This document shows positions 8,578-17,151 of a DNA stretch of 64,000 bases, in pieces. Every line of letters begins with the position of its first letter. Position 1 is the stretch's first letter. The position numbers and the translations under genes are program-made. The notes under the pieces are model-generated. The model was not told the DNA's origin. It ran no database searches and was given only the letters and a program-made list of their open reading frames with translations. Source of the DNA: Prosthecobacter vanneervenii (lineage in GTDB: Bacteria > Verrucomicrobiota > Verrucomicrobiia > Verrucomicrobiales > Verrucomicrobiaceae); assembly GCF_014203095.1 (NCBI RefSeq), contig NZ_JACHIG010000011.1:1-64000 (forward strand), given 5' to 3'.

Positions 8578-9003
8578 GGGGGATGGGGAATGACGAAGTC
8601 CGAAATCCGAATGACGAAATAATGGCGAGTGGCGAAGCCTGAAGCAGGTGGAGGCAGGGGAAGTACCAATTGCTAGAGCCGCAGATGGTGCGTCTCTTGG
8701 TGCTGAGTCATACTGCCATCCATTGAAAACAGGTCTGAACAGGCGCGCAGATATCTTCAGGGCGGCCTGCAGGGGGACGATGATCTCGCAGCCTCTCCTG
8801 CGCTCCTTCAGAGCGCGGCCTTGAGCGAGAATGCCGCTGTGATCCAATCCCCAGGGCTAGCGCCCAGAGCTGACTCCTGCGGGCCTTTGGCCCACGGCGC
8901 CGGGCCTTGGCGAGCCCTGCTTACCCATGGACTCACCGACTCTCTCTTCAGACCCGGTTTCAACTGTTCGTGGTATCAAGCGCGCGCCAGCAGGCGAGCT
9001 GGC
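8578..9003. other. Intergenic gap occupied by a repeat element
   Basis: No gene is supported between the two convergent genes. Most of the space is the family A element at 8710-8976. The rest shows nothing I can assign. Confidence 0.6.
8710..8976. mobile_element. Intergenic inverted-end element, family A copy 2
   Basis: About 267 bp. The left end ATACTGCCATCCATTGAAAA continues with CAGGTCTGAA. The right end (8947-8976), read in reverse, is ATACCACGAACAGTTGAAAC then CGGGTCTGAA. These are the same ends as the copy at 4494-4810. The interior holds hairpins GCGCTC-CTTCA-GAGCGC and GGGCC-TTT-GGCCC, and shares long stretches with 16.86-17.03 kb. Confidence 0.6.
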
Positions 9004-10116
9004 TCAGGCGGGTTTGGAGGTGGGGAAGTGGGTGCTGGCGCAGTCGGGGCAGATGCCGTGGGAGACGCTGGCCTCTGTGTGTCTGGCGATGTAGGAGGCG
9101 ACGTCGTCCCAGTAGCCCTGGTCATCGCGGATTTTTTTGCACCAGGCGCACATGGGGAGAAGGCCCTGGAGGGTGCGGACTTCATCGAGGGCTTGCTGGA
9201 GTTCGGCGATGGTGTGGTCGCGGGCATCGACGGCCTCGCGTCTGGCGACGTCAAGATGGTGAAGCTGACGGGCGGTGGCGAGGATGAGGGCGGTGAAGAA
9301 GAACATGGCGCAGACGACGAAGAAGGCGACGCCGTGAGGCGAGTCGTAGAGGCCAGGGCGGAGGTCGCTGATGACGAGCCAACCGATGAGCAGGGGGAGG
9401 AGGATGGCGGCTGGCAAGAGTCGGCGGGCCATGATGCCGCCGGTGGTGTCGCTGAAGAGGAGGGTCTTTTTTGGCGCTGACTCCTGCATGGCACACCAGA
9501 GGCCTGCGCTGAGGAGGAGGAAGGCGAGGGCGGTGTGAACGGCCATGCCGGTGATCTGGCTAATGCCGACCCTGAAGACGAAGCCGAAGAGATGACCTGC
9601 GAGATTGGCGAGCGTGATGAAGGTGAGGCAGATGCGGAGGGCGCGGGAGAGGGTGCGGCGCCAGCCCACCCAGCCACCTGAAGAAAGCAGGAGTGAGAGG
9701 CCGAAGAAGAGAAAGCAGACGGCCGTCTGTGAGGACATGCGGCCGGGGATGTACTTCCTGGTGGCGGGTGCGGTTTCTGCGATGAGGAGATTGTCGATGC
9801 CGAGATCCTGCCGGAAGAGGTGCTCGACGAGGGTGAGTGAGGCAGTGAGAATGACGAGTCCGGTGCAGAACTGCGCCACGCGCCTGCATCTGTGGCTGCG
9901 GCAGGAGGAAGCTCCGCGCAGTGAGAGGCCGGCGAGGAGGAACATGAGGGCCGCATTGAACTTCATGGCGATGCTGCCGGGGACGATGCGCTTGAGGAAG
10001 GAGACATCGAAGATCCATCCGGCGATGGCGGAGATGCCAATGCCGATGACCAGGAGGCTGAAGAGATTGGTCCAGCGGGTGAGCCCTGTGCGGGAGGTGG
10101 GAGGGTTGTCTGTCAC
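9004..10116 (-). CDS. Membrane sensor-like protein with four-Cys C-terminal domain
   Basis: A 370-residue protein with about eight hydrophobic segments (residues 15-270), like MASE-type integral sensor domains. A short coiled linker (residues 275-310) and a compact C-terminal domain follow. That domain carries LLPMCAWCKKIRDDQGYW and HGICPDCA, two CxxC pairs that could bind one zinc. The same LLPxCxWCKKIRDD motif occurs, to my knowledge, at the end of many orphan PAS, receiver and membrane sensor proteins, and its function is unnamed. No histidine kinase or GGDEF domain follows. The FHA/cyclase-like gene lies upstream on the same strand about 230 bp away, so the two may form a signalling pair. 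Confidence 0.7.
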   Translation of the reverse strand: MTDNPPTSRTGLTRWTNLFSLLVIGIGISAIAGWIFDVSFLKRIVPGSIAMKFNAALMFLLAGLSLRGASSCRSHRCRRVAQFCTGLVILTASLTLVEHLFRQDLGIDNLLIAETAPATRKYIPGRMSSQTAVCFLFFGLSLLLSSGGWVGWRRTLSRALRICLTFITLANLAGHLFGFVFRVGISQITGMAVHTALAFLLLSAGLWCAMQESAPKKTLLFSDTTGGIMARRLLPAAILLPLLIGWLVISDLRPGLYDSPHGVAFFVVCAMFFFTALILATARQLHHLDVARREAVDARDHTIAELQQALDEVRTLQGLLPMCAWCKKIRDDQGYWDDVASYIARHTEASVSHGICPDCASTHFPTSKPA

Positions 10117-10280
10117 TGAGGGGATAAGGGATTGAGAATCAACCAGAAGAAGATCGATTCGGGGCGGGGGTTTTTGTCACCTCAAATGGTGGTCGTGTTC
10201 AATGTGAGGGGGCATGATGAGGCTGCTGGCCCAGCGGGAGCGCCCCTTTCCAGATGATGCTGAGGGGCGTATGGCACATG

Positions 10281-10309
10281 AGCGCCGGAGCTGGTGGAGC
10301 TCTGGCGCT
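10281..10309. terminator. Strong hairpin downstream of FHA gene
   Basis: AGCGCCGGAGCT (10281-10292), a five-base loop, then AGCTCTGGCGCT (10298-10309): 12-bp arms with one mismatch. It lies 34 bases past the stop codon of the minus-strand FHA gene. There is no T-run, so it may only stabilise the 3' end or be one of the intergenic palindromes. Confidence 0.4.
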
Positions 10310-10342
10310 CCCAGCCAGGAGTGGTGCCGACCGTGGCAGCGG

Positions 10343-11212
10343 TCAGTCGCCAGGAGTGTAGAATTTGGCGGGCCTGGTGAAGCCTGGGACGGGGGATTCG
10401 CAGACGAGGCGGACTTCGGAAGCTGCGGAGAGGTGTGTGACGGCGGCTTCGGAGAAGAGGATGCTCTGCTGCTGGGCGGCGGCGATTTTTGACATGGCGA
10501 GAACGAAGTCGATCTCGGCGCCATGGAGGCGGGGCTCATCGAGTAGCGGGACAGTGCCGATCTCGACTGGGCCGAAGTGGAGGACGAAACGGAAGGGCGG
10601 GGAGGCTGCGCGCTGGGCCTCGTACATCAAGGAGACGGCCTGGCGGAGCTGGATGGTGCTGTCGTCTGAGTTTTCCCAATGGCAGAAGAAGCCCTCGGGG
10701 AGGTAGCGGGAGGTGTGGCCGCCGCATTCTTCGATGATCTGGCGGGAGTTTTTGAGCCAGGTACCGATCTGGTGTGAGAGCTCTGGGGCGGGCAGAGATT
10801 GGGCGAGCTGGGAGTAGCCGATGACCTCGGCAACCATGAGCCAGCACTGGGAGAGATTGGATGGGAGGGCCTGTGATGCAGAGGAGCTGGCGGGGGGCGG
10901 AGCGGGGGTGCCTGGAGGGCGGGGACTGAAGGCGAGCTCGTGGGTGCCGAGACGGATGAGGTCGCCATGATGAAGGGGCATGGGTTGGGAGATGCGGCGG
11001 CCATTGAGGAAGGTGCCATTGGCGCTGCCGAGATCGACGAGCCAGCATTCGAGGTCTCCCTGAGGCTGGATGATGGCGTGACGGCGTGAGACTTCGGTGT
11101 CTGCGATGGGGAGGGGGTTGTCCGGCACGCGGCCAAGGGTGCAGGTGCCGGTGATGTCATGGCGCGCTCCGCCCGGAAGGCGCAGCCAGGGCGGTGAGAG
11201 TTTGGTGCTCAT
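10343..11212 (-). CDS. FHA domain fused to degenerate class III cyclase homology domain
   Basis: A 289-residue cytoplasmic protein. The N-terminal FHA domain (about residues 5-95) has its phosphothreonine-binding signature: GRVPDNPLPIADTEVSRRHA, then DLGSANGTFLNGRRI. After a Pro/Ser linker comes a class III adenylate/guanylate cyclase-like domain (about 118-270). The first metal motif, normally (A)DIxGYT, reads VAEVIGYSQ. The second, normally GDG, reads PEGFF. Both aspartates therefore appear as glutamate. HFGPVEIG, typical of the third motif, is kept. The domain may be inactive or a binding module. The start at 11212 is preferred because the FHA homology begins there. The gene upstream on the plus strand is divergent. 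Confidence 0.75.
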   Translation of the reverse strand: MSTKLSPPWLRLPGGARHDITGTCTLGRVPDNPLPIADTEVSRRHAIIQPQGDLECWLVDLGSANGTFLNGRRISQPMPLHHGDLIRLGTHELAFSPRPPGTPAPPPASSSASQALPSNLSQCWLMVAEVIGYSQLAQSLPAPELSHQIGTWLKNSRQIIEECGGHTSRYLPEGFFCHWENSDDSTIQLRQAVSLMYEAQRAASPPFRFVLHFGPVEIGTVPLLDEPRLHGAEIDFVLAMSKIAAAQQQSILFSEAAVTHLSAASEVRLVCESPVPGFTRPAKFYTPGD

Positions 11213-11331
11213 GCCTGGGGTGGTTGTGAGGTAATGTGGCAAAGGAAACGGCGGCAGCCAAGGGGTGTTGCGCAAGAAATATCGCTTTGCGATGTCTTGC
11301 GTGTGGCGCTGAGGGTGACGATGATGGGCGG

Positions 11332-11616
11332 ATGAATGAAGCGGAGCCTCTGTCGGTGCATGCGGTGTTTAACTATGCGGAGGCGGGGCTGTGGTTTGTG
11401 ATCGCGCTGGTGCTGGCGGTGAGGCTGCGGATGGGGAGGCCATGGCGGTGGCTGGTGCCGGCGGCGTTTGGGTGCTTTGGGGTGTCGGACCTGATCGAGG
11501 TGCAGACGGGGGCGTGGTGGGAGCCGTGGTGGCTGTTTGTGCTGAAAGCGGCGTGTGTGCTGGTGTTTCTGCTGGCGTGGCTGGCGTTCCGACGGCAGGG
11601 GAAGAGGCATGGCTGA
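11332..11616 (+). CDS. Small membrane protein
   Basis: A 94-residue protein with about three hydrophobic segments (FNYAEAGLWFVIALVLAV, LVPAAFGCFGVSDLIEV and LFVLKAACVLVFLLAWLAF) and a basic tail. I do not recognise the family. I start at the ATG at 11332 because the longer upstream frame is polar and unlike the rest. Its last 8 bases overlap the start of the Nudix gene (ATGGCTGA), so the two are translationally coupled and probably one transcript. Confidence 0.6.
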   Translation: MNEAEPLSVHAVFNYAEAGLWFVIALVLAVRLRMGRPWRWLVPAAFGCFGVSDLIEVQTGAWWEPWWLFVLKAACVLVFLLAWLAFRRQGKRHG

Positions 11617-12139
11617 GTCTCCTTTCAAATACTGCAGCGACTGCGGACGGAACGAGTGGATCACGAAGAGTGACCGGGAATTTGTGTGCGTGGCGTGCGG
11701 GTTCCGGCATTTCATCACACCGATCCCGGCGGCAGTGGCGCTGATCCTGGATGCGGAGGAGAGGGTGCTGATCATCCGGCGTGCGCATGAGCCGGGCTAT
11801 GGGAAGCTGGGGCTGCCGGGTGGAGTGATCGAGCCGGAGGAAACGGGTGAGATGGCGGCGGCGCGTGAGACTCGTGAGGAGGTGGGGATTGATCTGCCTG
11901 CGAGCGCGTTCACGTATTATCTGGCGCTGAACAACCGGTATCCGTTTCAGGGATTTACGTGGCCGACGCTGGACCTCTTCTACATGGCGCGCGTGCCGGA
12001 CTTTAGCACGGTGATGCCGGATGCGGCGGAGGTGTCAGAGTGCCTGATCTGCAAGCTGGATGAGGTGCCGCTGGAGGAGTTTGCGTTTTGGTCGAACGCG
12101 GAGGCGGTGAGAAGGTGGAGGGAGATGGGGGCGAGGTAG
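11609..12139 (+). CDS. Nudix hydrolase with N-terminal zinc ribbon
   Basis: A 176-residue protein. Residues 5-35 form a zinc ribbon with CSDCGRN and CVACGF, as in NudC-type enzymes. The Nudix box is intact (GGVIEPEETGEMAAARETRE followed by EVGI), with the REtrEEvG glutamates that bind magnesium. It should hydrolyse a nucleoside diphosphate linked to another group. The zinc ribbon suggests NADH or dinucleotide substrates, but the protein is shorter than E. coli NudC, so specificity is open. The start at 11609 follows the 8-base overlap with the upstream membrane protein. Confidence 0.85.
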   Translation: MAESPFKYCSDCGRNEWITKSDREFVCVACGFRHFITPIPAAVALILDAEERVLIIRRAHEPGYGKLGLPGGVIEPEETGEMAAARETREEVGIDLPASAFTYYLALNNRYPFQGFTWPTLDLFYMARVPDFSTVMPDAAEVSECLICKLDEVPLEEFAFWSNAEAVRRWREMGAR

Positions 12140-12229
12140 AGTGCAGGAAGACCGAGCCATCATGGGGCGTGTGCAGCAGGTGCTGCAAGACTGCTTGCCA
12201 GTTTTGATTCTGAAATTAATGTTTCCCGC

Positions 12230-12802
12230 ATGGTGCCTATCTTGTCGCAGCCAGCTTTTCAACAGCGTGCACTGCCGCTGTCTGTCGCGGCATGGCATCA
12301 GATGATCGACAAAGGGCTGGCTCCTGAACGGGCGGAACTGATCCGTGGGGTCATCATTGAAAAAATGAGCAAATCCTTTCTTCACACCCGGCTGGCAGAT
12401 GCGCTGGTCGAGCTTTTAAGGAATGCCGTCGGTGGCCTGTTCTGGGTGCGCCAGGAGGCTCCGCTGACGTTTAAGGATTCCGAGCCTGAGCCGGACATCT
12501 CCATTGTGGAAGGTCGTCGGGATGACTATCAGGCCCACCCTGTGACCGCGCGACTGGTGGTGGAGGTATCAGTAAGCAGCTTGCAGGTGGATCGCGAGAT
12601 GGCGTCGGTGTATGCCGAGGCCGAGGTGGCGGAGTATTGGATCGTGAACGCGGCGGAACGGTGTCTTGAAGTGTATCGAGATCCGGTCGAAGGGCGCTAT
12701 CAAAGCCAGCAACGTGTGACTGAGGGTGAAGTGCTGGAGTGTGGCGTGCTCAGCGGTGTGAGCGTGAAGGTAGCCGAGCTTTTTGCCGGAGTGGCAGTGT
12801 AG
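12230..12802 (+). CDS. Uma2 family (DUF820) PD-(D/E)xK protein
   Basis: A 190-residue protein of the Uma2/DUF820 family, a PD-(D/E)xK nuclease fold best known from cyanobacterial and other expanded families. Family marks are AELIRGVIIEKMSKSFLH, EPEPDISIVEG (the metal-binding Asp), LVVEVSVSSLQVDRE (the E-x-S strand) and VAEYWIVN. Length and motif order are normal. Its cellular role is unknown. The family is abundant in multicopy and often near transposases or in accessory DNA, and no partner gene is visible here. It stands alone, followed by the convergent ispG. Confidence 0.85.
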   Translation: MVPILSQPAFQQRALPLSVAAWHQMIDKGLAPERAELIRGVIIEKMSKSFLHTRLADALVELLRNAVGGLFWVRQEAPLTFKDSEPEPDISIVEGRRDDYQAHPVTARLVVEVSVSSLQVDREMASVYAEAEVAEYWIVNAAERCLEVYRDPVEGRYQSQQRVTEGEVLECGVLSGVSVKVAELFAGVAV

Positions 12803-12972
12803 GTTGACTGACTGGTGCCGCTGGAACGGAGCGTGTAAATGAAAAGGTCGTTCGCATGTCATGCTACTTGCCGAGCGCTGGTGGACGGGCGGGCTGTCGC
12901 CACACCCATCCTACGACGTGGCGTTGGGGCGCGGCTTGCAGTTTAAGTGGGCTGGAGTGAGGCAGCTTTGCC

Positions 12973-14751
12973 TCAGGCGGGGACGGGGGCGTCGAACCAG
13001 CGGTTGTGTTCTTTGATGAGGTCGATGAGGCGTTCGACGGCTTCTTCTTCGGGGATGTTGAACTTCACGGCGGTCTTGCCGACGTAGAGGTTGATCTTGT
13101 CGGGGGCGCCGCCGACGTAGCCGAAGTCGGCATCGGCCATTTCGCCGGGGCCATTGACGATGCAGCCCATGACGGCGATGCGGACGCCTTTGAGGTGGCC
13201 GGTGGCGGCGCGGATCTTCTGCGTGGTGGTCTGCAGATTGAAGAGGGTGCGGCCGCAGCTGGGGCAGGCGACGTAGTCGGTCTTGAAGATGCGGACGCCG
13301 GCGGCCTGGAGGATGTTGTAGCTGATGCGGAGTGACTGGCCGGGGGCGGGCTCGCCATTGACGATGACGGCATCGCCGATGCCATCGCAGAGGAGGGAGC
13401 CGATGTTGGTGGCGGCGACGAGGAGGTTTTCGGTGAAGTCGTCGCTGCCGGAGGGCTGGAAGGTGTCTTTGAGCAGGATGGGGTGGCGCGGCTGGAGCCG
13501 GGCGGCGAGGAGGCGGTAGGCGGCGATGACTGGGAGGGTGAGGCCGTCTTTCACAGCGACGAGGCGGGGCTCTGCGCTGGCATTGATCTCGGCGACGGCG
13601 GAGTCGTCACGAGGGTCGAGCTCGGTGACGCCACTATCTTCGATGACGACCTCGGGTTTGTAGTCGCCGAGCTTGTCGATCTTGTGGGCGACGGCGTCCC
13701 ACTTCTGACGGGTGGTGAAGACGGGGACGGTTTCGCCGCCACCGGCTTTGATGCCGTTGATGGTAACGAGCTGTGAGGCGCGGCGCTGGTAGTCGAAGGG
13801 GTCGTAGCTGACTGGAGGGGCGTTTTGGATGCGCTCGTTTTTGGCGGGGAGGCCTTCGTTGTAGGGTTTGACGAGCTGCTGGGCGACGGGGATCTCGAAG
13901 ATGGCGTCTTCGGTGAGGGAGACGCGCACGGTATCGCCAATGCCGTCTGCCAGGAGAGAGCCGATGCCGATGGCACTTTTGATGCGGCCGTCTTCGCCAT
14001 CGCCTGCCTCGGTGACGCCGAGGTGGATGGGGTAATTCCAGTCGGAGCCCTGTTGATCGAGATGAGCGACGAGCAGGCGGTAGGCCTCGATCATGACCTT
14101 GGGATTGCTGGCCTTCATCGAGAAGAGGAAATTGTGGTAGCCTTGGGAGCGGGCGATGCGGGCGAACTCGAGGGCGCTTTCCACCATGCCGAGGGGGGTG
14201 TCGCCGTAGCGGTTCATGATGCGGTCGCTGAGGGAGCCGTGATTGGTGCCGATGCGCATGGCGCGGCCGAGGCGGATGCACTCCTTCACGAGGGGGACGA
14301 ACTGCTCCTCCATGTAGGCGACCTCGGCGGCGTATTCGTCGTCGGTGTATTCCTTGACGGCGAACTTCTTTTTGTCGGCGTAGTTGCCGGGATTGACGCG
14401 GACTTTTTCGACCCACTTGACGGCCTCCATGGCGGCGTCGGGTTTGAAGTGGATGTCGGCGACGAGGGGAACATCGCAGCCTGCGGCGCGGATGCCATCG
14501 CGGATGTGCTGGAGGTTTTCGGCGATGACGCGGGTCTGGGCGGTGACGCGGACGATCTGGCAGCCAGCTTCGGCGAGGCCGAGGGCCTCCTTGACGCAGG
14601 CAGCGGCGTCGCGGGTGTCGCTGGTGAGCATGCTCTGGACGACGACGGGAGCACCGCCACCGATCTGCACCTTGCCGACCATGACCGGGCGCGTCTCACG
14701 GCGCTGGTAGTTGTAGAGATCGGGGCAGTAGCGGAGGAGGGGGGAAGACAT
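12973..14751 (-). CDS. ispG: 4-hydroxy-3-methylbut-2-en-1-yl diphosphate synthase
   Basis: The penultimate enzyme of the MEP isoprenoid pathway. It converts MEcPP to HMBPP with a [4Fe-4S] cluster. At 592 residues this is the long, three-domain form with an inserted central domain (roughly residues 270-450), known from Chlamydiae, Bacteroidota and plants, and longer than the roughly 370-residue E. coli type. The N-terminal barrel has GKVQIGGGAPVVVQSM. The cluster domain has ACPSCGRTLFNLQ and MGCIVNGPGEMADADFGYVG. The start at 14751 is chosen because the longer frame to 14976 is translated repeat sequence. It is monocistronic. Confidence 0.95.
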   Translation of the reverse strand: MSSPLLRYCPDLYNYQRRETRPVMVGKVQIGGGAPVVVQSMLTSDTRDAAACVKEALGLAEAGCQIVRVTAQTRVIAENLQHIRDGIRAAGCDVPLVADIHFKPDAAMEAVKWVEKVRVNPGNYADKKKFAVKEYTDDEYAAEVAYMEEQFVPLVKECIRLGRAMRIGTNHGSLSDRIMNRYGDTPLGMVESALEFARIARSQGYHNFLFSMKASNPKVMIEAYRLLVAHLDQQGSDWNYPIHLGVTEAGDGEDGRIKSAIGIGSLLADGIGDTVRVSLTEDAIFEIPVAQQLVKPYNEGLPAKNERIQNAPPVSYDPFDYQRRASQLVTINGIKAGGGETVPVFTTRQKWDAVAHKIDKLGDYKPEVVIEDSGVTELDPRDDSAVAEINASAEPRLVAVKDGLTLPVIAAYRLLAARLQPRHPILLKDTFQPSGSDDFTENLLVAATNIGSLLCDGIGDAVIVNGEPAPGQSLRISYNILQAAGVRIFKTDYVACPSCGRTLFNLQTTTQKIRAATGHLKGVRIAVMGCIVNGPGEMADADFGYVGGAPDKINLYVGKTAVKFNIPEEEAVERLIDLIKEHNRWFDAPVPA

Positions 14752-15163
14752 GGTGGGTGGGTAAAATGCCGGAATGCGGTCATGACGCAAACGAGAAGCC
14801 GCTGGGGTAGGCACTGATTTACACCGCGAGAGATTAGACCAGTTCTCGAAAAGCCTGTCACATTGCCCGAGCGGCGGAGCGGCCCCATTGGCTGCGTTGG
14901 TCGCTTGCCTGTTATTTTTATATAGCAGGCGGCGCTCCCGCCTTGCCACTGGGGCCGCTGCGCTCGCCGGTTCCATCGGACATTCTTTTCGAGAACAGGT
15001 CTAGAAGACCGCAGAGAATGCTTTTTGAATCAAGGCTTTGCGATTCTTCATGTTGAGGTACGTGGTTTTTTTTCAGCGGTTCCCTCTTGGAGTGGGGGTG
15101 GGCTGACAAGTTTCTTACATGGTTCTTGCCGAAAAGAGACAAAGTGTTAAAATTCGATTTAAT
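14752..15163. other. Intergenic region between divergent genes, carrying a repeat element
   Basis: No gene is supported. The divergent promoters of ispG and the receiver gene must lie here. Their most likely places are the two flanks of the family B element (14836-15002), for example the AT-rich stretch at 15138-15163 before the receiver gene. Confidence 0.5.
14836..15002. mobile_element. Intergenic inverted-end element, family B copy 1
   Basis: About 167 bp. The 17-bp ends AGACCAGTTCTCGAAAA (14836-14852) and TTTTCGAGAACAGGTCT (14986-15002) are inverted repeats with one mismatch. The interior aligns with the element at 26412-26545, but carries about 30 extra bases containing a small hairpin (GCCTG, AT-rich loop, CAGGC). 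No coding capacity. The copy lies between two divergent genes. Confidence 0.65.
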
Positions 15164-15586
15164 ATGGCAAATATTGTGATTATCGAGGATCATCAACCGG
15201 TCCTGAAGCTTCTTTCCTCTCTCTGCCAAGCGGAAGGGCATGATGTGATGGCCTTGGACAATGGGCGTGCTGGAATGGCGGCGATCCGCGAGATGACGCC
15301 GGATGTGGCGCTGATGGACCGGCGGCTGGGCGATCTGGACGGGCTGGAGATGATCCGAGAGGCGCGTGAGGCCTCGCCAAACACACGGTTTGTGATGGTG
15401 TCTGCATGCAGTGACACGCGGGACATTGTGACGGCGGTGAGGCGTGGTTTTTGTGACTATGTGACGAAGCCCTTTGAGCCTTCGGAGATCAAGGATGCGG
15501 TGAACCGAGCGCTGACGGAACCGGCAGAACCGGCACCGATTTCACGGCAGAAGCTGGTGATCTTGTGTCCGAAGCAGGCGGCGTGA
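15164..15586 (+). CDS. Single-domain response regulator
   Basis: A 140-residue receiver protein. The acidic pair is E8-D9 (IIEDHQ), the phospho-acceptor is D52 (ALMDRRLGD), the signalling Ser is S80 (MVSAC) and the lysine is K102 (VTKPF). About 20 residues follow the receiver fold, too few for an output domain, so it acts through protein contacts, like CheY or Spo0F. No histidine kinase is nearby. The ATG at 15164 places the start just before the first strand; the longer frame adds a polar, unconserved N-terminus. The HtrA-type protease follows on the same strand 63 bp on. Confidence 0.88.
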   Translation: MANIVIIEDHQPVLKLLSSLCQAEGHDVMALDNGRAGMAAIREMTPDVALMDRRLGDLDGLEMIREAREASPNTRFVMVSACSDTRDIVTAVRRGFCDYVTKPFEPSEIKDAVNRALTEPAEPAPISRQKLVILCPKQAA

Positions 15587-15649
15587 GGAGAGAGTGGTCA
15601 GGAGTACTTTGACCGTTGAAGTTGGGAAGCGCTGGCGCATTGGTACTGC

Positions 15650-16855
15650 ATGGAGAACCTCCGTCGTCTGCTTTTTGCCTTTTCTGTGTTTGTGCTCTCG
15701 GCGCTGCTGTTTTCGTGGTGGCGGCAGGGCAAGGATGGGTATGGGGTGATGAACCTGCTGAAGAGCGAGAAGCCCGGGCCGACGACCCTGACGACGCCGA
15801 GCAAGCCGAAGATCGGCCCGAATGAACTGCCGCTTCTGGCACAGATGAATGATGAGTTTGCGAAGCTCTCGGCGGCGGTCCAGCCTGCGGTGGTGAGTGT
15901 GACGGCGAAGACGGTGCGGCGGGGACCGGTGAGCTGGCATCCGCTGTTTGGCAACATTGGCCAGCGTGCGCAGATCGTGCCGAGCCTGGGCTCAGGGGGT
16001 ATCATCAGCAAGGAGGGGCATGTGATCACGAACTATCATGTGATCGAGGGAGCGCTGCTTTCGGAGATGGAGATAGCGACGAATGACAACAAGAAATATC
16101 CGGCGTTGGTGCTGGGATTTAACAAGGAGCGAGACATTGCGCTGCTGAAAATTGACAGCCCGCGGGCGGACTTTCCGGCGCTGACCTTTGCCAATTCGGA
16201 TGAAGTGCGGGTGGGGGAGATCGTCATGGCGGTGGGCAATCCGTTTGGACTGAGCGGCACGGTGACGAAGGGCATTATCAGCGCGCGGGACCGGCATCTG
16301 AGCGACAGCCAGTTTGACTACCTGCAGACGGACACGGTGATCAATCCGGGGAACTCCGGGGGACCGCTGGTGAACATCCGGGGCGAGATCATCGGGATCA
16401 ACGTGGCGATCTATCGTGGCGATGCGAACATCACGAGCTGGCAGGGGGTGGGGCTGGCGATCCCCTCGAACGAGGCGAAGATGGTCGTGGAGGAGATTCA
16501 GAAGAAGATCAAGGAAAGCGCCAAGCAGGACAAGGGGGTGACGACGGCGACGGGTAAGGGGTACCTGGGACTGGAGGTGAGCAGCGAGCCTGTGGAGATC
16601 GATCCAGTGTGGGGGACATCGAGGCGTGGGGCGCTAATCACGGACATCGCGCCGAATTCGCCAGCGGATGAAGCCGGGCTGAGGCAGGGGGATGTGGTGA
16701 CGAAGTTTCAGGGCATGGCATTTCGGTCGCCAGCGGACCTGCTGCAGATCATCCGCACGCAGCCGCCGGGCAATGAAGTGAAGCTGGAGGTGATCCGGAA
16801 CAACAAGATGGGGGACATCATCGCGAGGCTGGGATCGAGGCCGGATGCGGGGTGA
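15650..16855 (+). CDS. HtrA/DegP-type serine protease with PDZ domain
   Basis: A 401-residue envelope protease. An uncleaved-looking N-terminal membrane segment (LLFAFSVFVLSALLFSWW) anchors it, followed by a Pro/Thr-rich linker. The S1C trypsin fold has its triad: H130 (TNYHVIEG), D162 (ERDIALLKID) and S236 (NPGNSGGPLVN). One PDZ domain lies at about 310-395 (GALITDIAPNSPADEAGL). Such proteins degrade or refold damaged periplasmic proteins and may also take part in signalling cascades. The membrane anchor plus single PDZ resembles DegS more than DegP. Its neighbour is an orphan receiver, with no proof of a functional link. Confidence 0.92.
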   Translation: MENLRRLLFAFSVFVLSALLFSWWRQGKDGYGVMNLLKSEKPGPTTLTTPSKPKIGPNELPLLAQMNDEFAKLSAAVQPAVVSVTAKTVRRGPVSWHPLFGNIGQRAQIVPSLGSGGIISKEGHVITNYHVIEGALLSEMEIATNDNKKYPALVLGFNKERDIALLKIDSPRADFPALTFANSDEVRVGEIVMAVGNPFGLSGTVTKGIISARDRHLSDSQFDYLQTDTVINPGNSGGPLVNIRGEIIGINVAIYRGDANITSWQGVGLAIPSNEAKMVVEEIQKKIKESAKQDKGVTTATGKGYLGLEVSSEPVEIDPVWGTSRRGALITDIAPNSPADEAGLRQGDVVTKFQGMAFRSPADLLQIIRTQPPGNEVKLEVIRNNKMGDIIARLGSRPDAG

Positions 16856-17151
16856 GAGGGGGGCAAGGGGCTGCGGTGCATCTCCTGCGCTCCTTCAGAG
16901 CGCGAGCTTGGGTGGGAGATGGTGTGCGTGCGCGAACCCAGGGCTTGCTCGTTCCTCGCAGCGCCCAGGGCTGAGTCCTGCGGGCCTTTGGCCCGCGAAA
17001 CACTCCATGGTGTGTTGGAAAATGGTCTGCTTATGGAGTGAGAGTGTGTGAGGATGCGCGGGCAGGCTGGACGGTGCGGGCGTGTGTGGGATCGGGACGA
17101 TCCCACTCCTCCTGAAGGAGAGGTATTGGCTACGATTATTTTTAAAACGAG
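16856..17151. repeat. Hairpin-rich intergenic repeat, family A-like
   Basis: No gene is supported. The stretch at 16880-16905 (CTCCTGCGCTCCTTCAGAGC) and the one around 16960-16995 (CCCAGGGCTGAGTCCTGCGG, then GCCTTTGGC) match the interior of the element at 8710-8976. One possible end, TTGGAAAATGGTCTGC, is near 17017. The second end is not visible, so this may be a truncated copy. Confidence 0.55.

Noticed and set aside
14752-14976. N-terminal extension of IspG
   Set aside because: The extra 75 codons translate the family B element and intergenic DNA. IspG homology begins at 14751.
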